A DNA stretch of 7,180 nt from Sedimentibacter sp. (GTDB taxonomy: Bacteria; Bacillota; Clostridia; Tissierellales; Sedimentibacteraceae), in contig JAQSYS010000083.1 of assembly GCA_029256005.1 (NCBI GenBank), positions 1 to 7,180 of the forward strand. The letters are read 5' to 3'. This document shows positions 5,935-7,180 of this stretch, piece by piece. The notes under the pieces were generated by a model that made no database searches, was not told the DNA's origin, and saw only the letters and a program-made list of their open reading frames with translations. How positions within the stretch are numbered: the stretch's first letter is position 1; every line of letters begins with the position of its first letter. Position numbers and translations under genes: made by a program.

Positions 5935-6240
5935 GTGAATTTAGAATTTATTGAATCTGGACAAGTCTTAACAATCGGACTCAAAGGAGAATTGGATCAT
6001 CATAGCGCAGATGAATCAAGAGTAATGATTGATGAAAAAATTAGTAAAGGAAAATTTAATAAAATAGTCATAGATTTTAAAAACCTTGATTTCATTGACA
6101 GCTCAGGAATCGGTTTTGTTATCGGACGTTACAAAGCAATAAGAAAAAGAAATGGAGTAATTGAAATTATTAATGCCAATAAGAAGGTAAGAAAAATTCT
6201 TGACATGAGCGGCATAGGAAAAATAATTGAAATTAAATAG
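5935..6240 (+). CDS. spoIIAA: Anti-anti-sigma factor SpoIIAA
   Basis: STAS-domain protein of 101 residues that releases sigma-F by binding the anti-sigma factor SpoIIAB in the forespore; it is switched off when SpoIIAB phosphorylates it and on again by SpoIIE. Seen: LKGELDHHSAD near residues 16-26, the hallmark of SpoIIAA, and the phosphorylation loop DFIDSSGIGFVIGRYK, whose Ser56 corresponds to Ser58 of B. subtilis, followed by the DMSGIGKIIEI C-terminal end. The protein is slightly shorter than the Bacillus one because the C-terminal tail is missing, which is normal for clostridial forms. An in-frame TTG at 5926 would add three residues but is too close to the ribosome site, so GTG 5935 is chosen. 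spoIIAB begins nine bases after its stop. Confidence 0.95.
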   Translation: MNLEFIESGQVLTIGLKGELDHHSADESRVMIDEKISKGKFNKIVIDFKNLDFIDSSGIGFVIGRYKAIRKRNGVIEIINANKKVRKILDMSGIGKIIEIK

Positions 6241-6249
6241 GGGGATAAA

Positions 6250-6675
6250 ATGCAAAATAATTATGTAATTTTTAAAATACCAAGCTTATCTATAAATGAA
6301 TCTTTTGCGAGATCAGCAGTTGCAGCATTCTGTTCCATTTTAAATCCTACTATCGGTGAAATAAATGATATAAAGACTGCTGTGTCAGAAGCTGTTACTA
6401 ATGCTGTCATTCATGGTTATGAAAATATTGTGGGTGAAATAGAAATTTCTTGCAGAATTAAGGGGCAGGTGGTTGAGATTATAATTGAAGACTACGGCTG
6501 CGGAATAATGGATGTAGAGAAAGCCAAAGAGCCGTTATATACGACAAAGCCAGAGTTAGAACGATCAGGAATGGGTTTTGCTGTAATGGAATCATATATG
6601 GATGAAGTTGTTGTATTATCAGAAAAAGAAGTTGGAACAAAGGTTATAATGAGAAAAAAAATAAATGAAAAATAA
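6250..6675 (+). CDS. spoIIAB: Anti-sigma-F factor and SpoIIAA kinase SpoIIAB
   Basis: GHKL-fold serine kinase of 141 residues that binds and inhibits sigma-F and phosphorylates SpoIIAA. Seen: NESFARSAVAAF near 16-27 with Arg21 (B. subtilis Arg20), N box SEAVTNAVIHGY with catalytic Glu47 and Mg-binding Asn51, G1 box EDYGCGI at 80-86, the lid and binding segment PLYTTKPELERSGMGF with Glu104 and Arg105, and the closing GTKV. The ELERSGMGF segment distinguishes SpoIIAB from the related RsbW. All residues known to contact sigma-F and SpoIIAA are kept, which argues that a sigma-F partner is still present in the cell. The ribosome site is G-rich (GGGGGA at 6240-6245) and overlaps the spoIIAA stop codon. 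No sigF gene follows, unlike the usual three-gene operon. Confidence 0.95.
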   Translation: MQNNYVIFKIPSLSINESFARSAVAAFCSILNPTIGEINDIKTAVSEAVTNAVIHGYENIVGEIEISCRIKGQVVEIIIEDYGCGIMDVEKAKEPLYTTKPELERSGMGFAVMESYMDEVVVLSEKEVGTKVIMRKKINEK

Positions 6676-6680
6676 AATAA

Positions 6681-6700
6681 AATAATATAAAATAATATAA
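6681..6700 (+). repeat. Tandem 10-bp repeat after spoIIAB
   Basis: AATAATATAA occurs twice head to tail, within a longer run of AATAA-like units that starts at the spoIIAB stop codon. It may be simple replication slippage in AT-rich DNA. Its position is where a sigF gene would be expected to begin. Confidence 0.6.
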
Positions 6701-6711
6701 TGATTTTTTAG

Positions 6712-6774
6712 GTTGAAATTACAAATATAAATTGCGCTCAAGAACAAATAGTCACTGAGAAAATTTTACGTTAA
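6712..6774 (+). pseudogene. Possible relic of the sigF 3' end (weak)
   Basis: A 20-codon frame without a start codon, bounded by an in-frame TAG before it and TAA at 6772-6774, reads VEITNIN then AQEQIVTEKILR. The sigma-F C-terminus of spore formers runs like VAEILGISQVQVSRLEKKILK, and the two can be aligned with small gaps (AQEQIVT-EKILR against SQVQVSRLEKKILK). The terminator begins four bases after the stop, as expected at the end of a gene. The stretch is short and the DNA AT-rich, so chance similarity is quite possible. Confidence 0.15.
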
Positions 6775-6778
6775 ATAT

Positions 6779-6807
6779 AAAAAAAGGCACATATAGTGCT
6801 TTTTTTT
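6779..6807 (+). terminator. Intrinsic terminator after spoIIA
   Basis: A7-GGCAC (6779-6790) pairs with GTGCT-T7 (6796-6807) around a 5-base loop ATATA; one pair is G-U. The T8 run at 6800-6807 follows the GC-rich core GCAC/GTGC. The A-run makes it nearly symmetrical, but the only genes in reach are on the plus strand. It separates spoIIAA-spoIIAB from the spoVA unit. Confidence 0.75.
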
Positions 6808-6808
6808 A

Positions 6809-6837
6809 GTATCCATTTTTATTTTTTGTAAATAATA
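6809..6837 (+). promoter_or_regulatory. Candidate forespore (sigma-F/G) promoter of the spoVA unit
   Basis: GTATC (6809-6813) and GTAAATAATA (6828-6837) resemble the sigma-F/sigma-G elements (GHATR-like -35; GGNNANANTA or CATNNTA -10), with one mismatch in each half and a spacer about one base short. A promoter is needed here because the terminator lies directly upstream; sigma-G control of spoVA is established in Bacillus. Confidence 0.35.
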
Positions 6838-6854
6838 CTATTGAGGTGATTAAT

Positions 6855-6974
6855 ATGAAAAAAAAGATTTTTTTATTAGTTATAATTTTATTTATTAGCT
6901 TTTCAGCTATTTATTTTGGAAACAGTATAGACAAATCTTTGAAAAAAATACCTGAAAGTGCAGTTTTGCTGTAG
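6855..6974 (+). CDS. 39-residue membrane peptide upstream of spoVAC
   Basis: Small gene of 40 codons. The product has MKKK, then an uninterrupted hydrophobic stretch (residues 5-21, ending SFSAIYFG), then a short polar tail of about 18 residues. This is a one-helix membrane peptide or an uncleaved signal anchor; there is no lipobox cysteine. GAGGTGAT at 6843-6850 gives a good ribosome site four bases before the ATG. Its stop codon TAG (6972-6974) overlaps the ribosome site of spoVAC and lies nine bases before that ATG, so translation of the two is probably coupled. I do not recognise the family. Position in a forespore operon suggests a role at or near the inner forespore membrane, which is inference only. 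Confidence 0.65.
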   Translation: MKKKIFLLVIILFISFSAIYFGNSIDKSLKKIPESAVLL

Positions 6975-6983
6975 GAGGAGTAG

Positions 6984-7180
6984 ATGAAGTACGATAAAGA
7001 AAGCTATAAGCAGGTAGTTGATGAATATACGCCAAAAAACAAAATGCTTAAAAATTGCATATGGGCATTTATTTTTGGAGGGGCTATCTGCTTATTAGGT
7101 GAAATAATCAAAAATATTTTCATTACAATGTTCAGCGTAGCAGAAAAGGATGCAGGACCCATGAGTTCAGTAGTGCTTGT
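6984..7180 (+). CDS. spoVAC: Stage V sporulation protein AC (5' part)
   Basis: First 65 codons of SpoVAC, cut by the window edge. SpoVAC is a small integral membrane protein of the forespore inner membrane and part of the SpoVA channel that moves dipicolinic acid into the spore and out on germination; the Bacillus protein is reported to be mechanosensitive. Seen: the family start KYDKESYKQVVDEYTPKNK, then a first membrane segment at about 24-48 (CIWAFIFGGAICLLGEI). AGGAGGAG-like ribosome site at 6973-6980, ATG at 6984. In Clostridia spoVAD and spoVAE normally follow and would lie beyond the window. Confidence 0.92.
   Translation, partial: MKYDKESYKQVVDEYTPKNKMLKNCIWAFIFGGAICLLGEIIKNIFITMFSVAEKDAGPMSSVVL

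Noticed and set aside
5919..5943. Apparent sigma-H halves AAAGGATTT and AGTGAATTT at the spoIIAA start
   Set aside because: Both halves match well but are only about six bases apart instead of 11-12, and they coincide with the ribosome site and the start codon.
5926..6240. TTG start for spoIIAA, giving 104 residues
   Set aside because: Only one base from the ribosome site; GTG 5935 has workable spacing and gives the usual SpoIIAA N-terminus.
5935..6675. RsbV/RsbW (general stress) instead of SpoIIAA/SpoIIAB
   Set aside because: GELDHH in the first protein and PELERSGMGF in the second are SpoIIA hallmarks, and spoVAC lies next to them.

Overview
The window is AT-rich, with Shine-Dalgarno-led genes, TTG/GTG starts and unmistakable endospore genes (spoIIAA, spoIIAB, the start of spoVAC, and a SleC-like cortex-lytic protein). 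This points to a low-GC, spore-forming Firmicute of the Clostridia or Tissierellia type. The genus cannot be fixed from the sequence alone.

Layout, left to right. (1) A minus-strand CLC antiporter gene, complete and reading off the left edge, with a good sigma-A promoter and a very short leader. Its pore motifs resemble the fluoride-type CLC-F branch. (2) A 300-base AT-rich spacer holding that promoter and a 17-bp palindrome. (3) A small plus-strand gene for a UBA-like, one-membrane-segment, DUF4342-type protein. (4) A convergent minus-strand gene for a SpoIID/SleC-type lytic transglycosylase with three peptidoglycan-binding modules, ending in a strong hairpin terminator. (5) A divergent promoter region, then a plus-strand OmpR-type response regulator and its sensor kinase. 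(6) The spoIIA locus: candidate Spo0A boxes, a candidate sigma-H promoter inside a large inverted repeat, spoIIAA and spoIIAB. (7) A terminator, a candidate forespore promoter, a 39-residue membrane peptide gene and the beginning of spoVAC, cut by the window edge.

The most notable point is what is missing. In spore formers spoIIAA-spoIIAB is normally followed directly by sigF (spoIIAC) and then spoVA genes. Here there is no sigF: spoIIAB is followed by about 100 bases of AT-rich non-coding DNA and a terminator, then the spoVA unit. The SpoIIAB residues that contact sigma-F are intact, so the partner probably exists elsewhere. A 20-codon stretch just before the terminator faintly resembles the sigma-F C-terminus and could be a relic.

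The second notable point is that the inverted repeat upstream of spoIIAA would bury its ribosome binding site in read-through RNA from the upstream kinase operon. RNA started at the promoter lying in the loop would not carry the masking arm. This suggests a translational insulator that keeps SpoIIAA production tied to the sporulation promoter. This is inference from sequence and untested.
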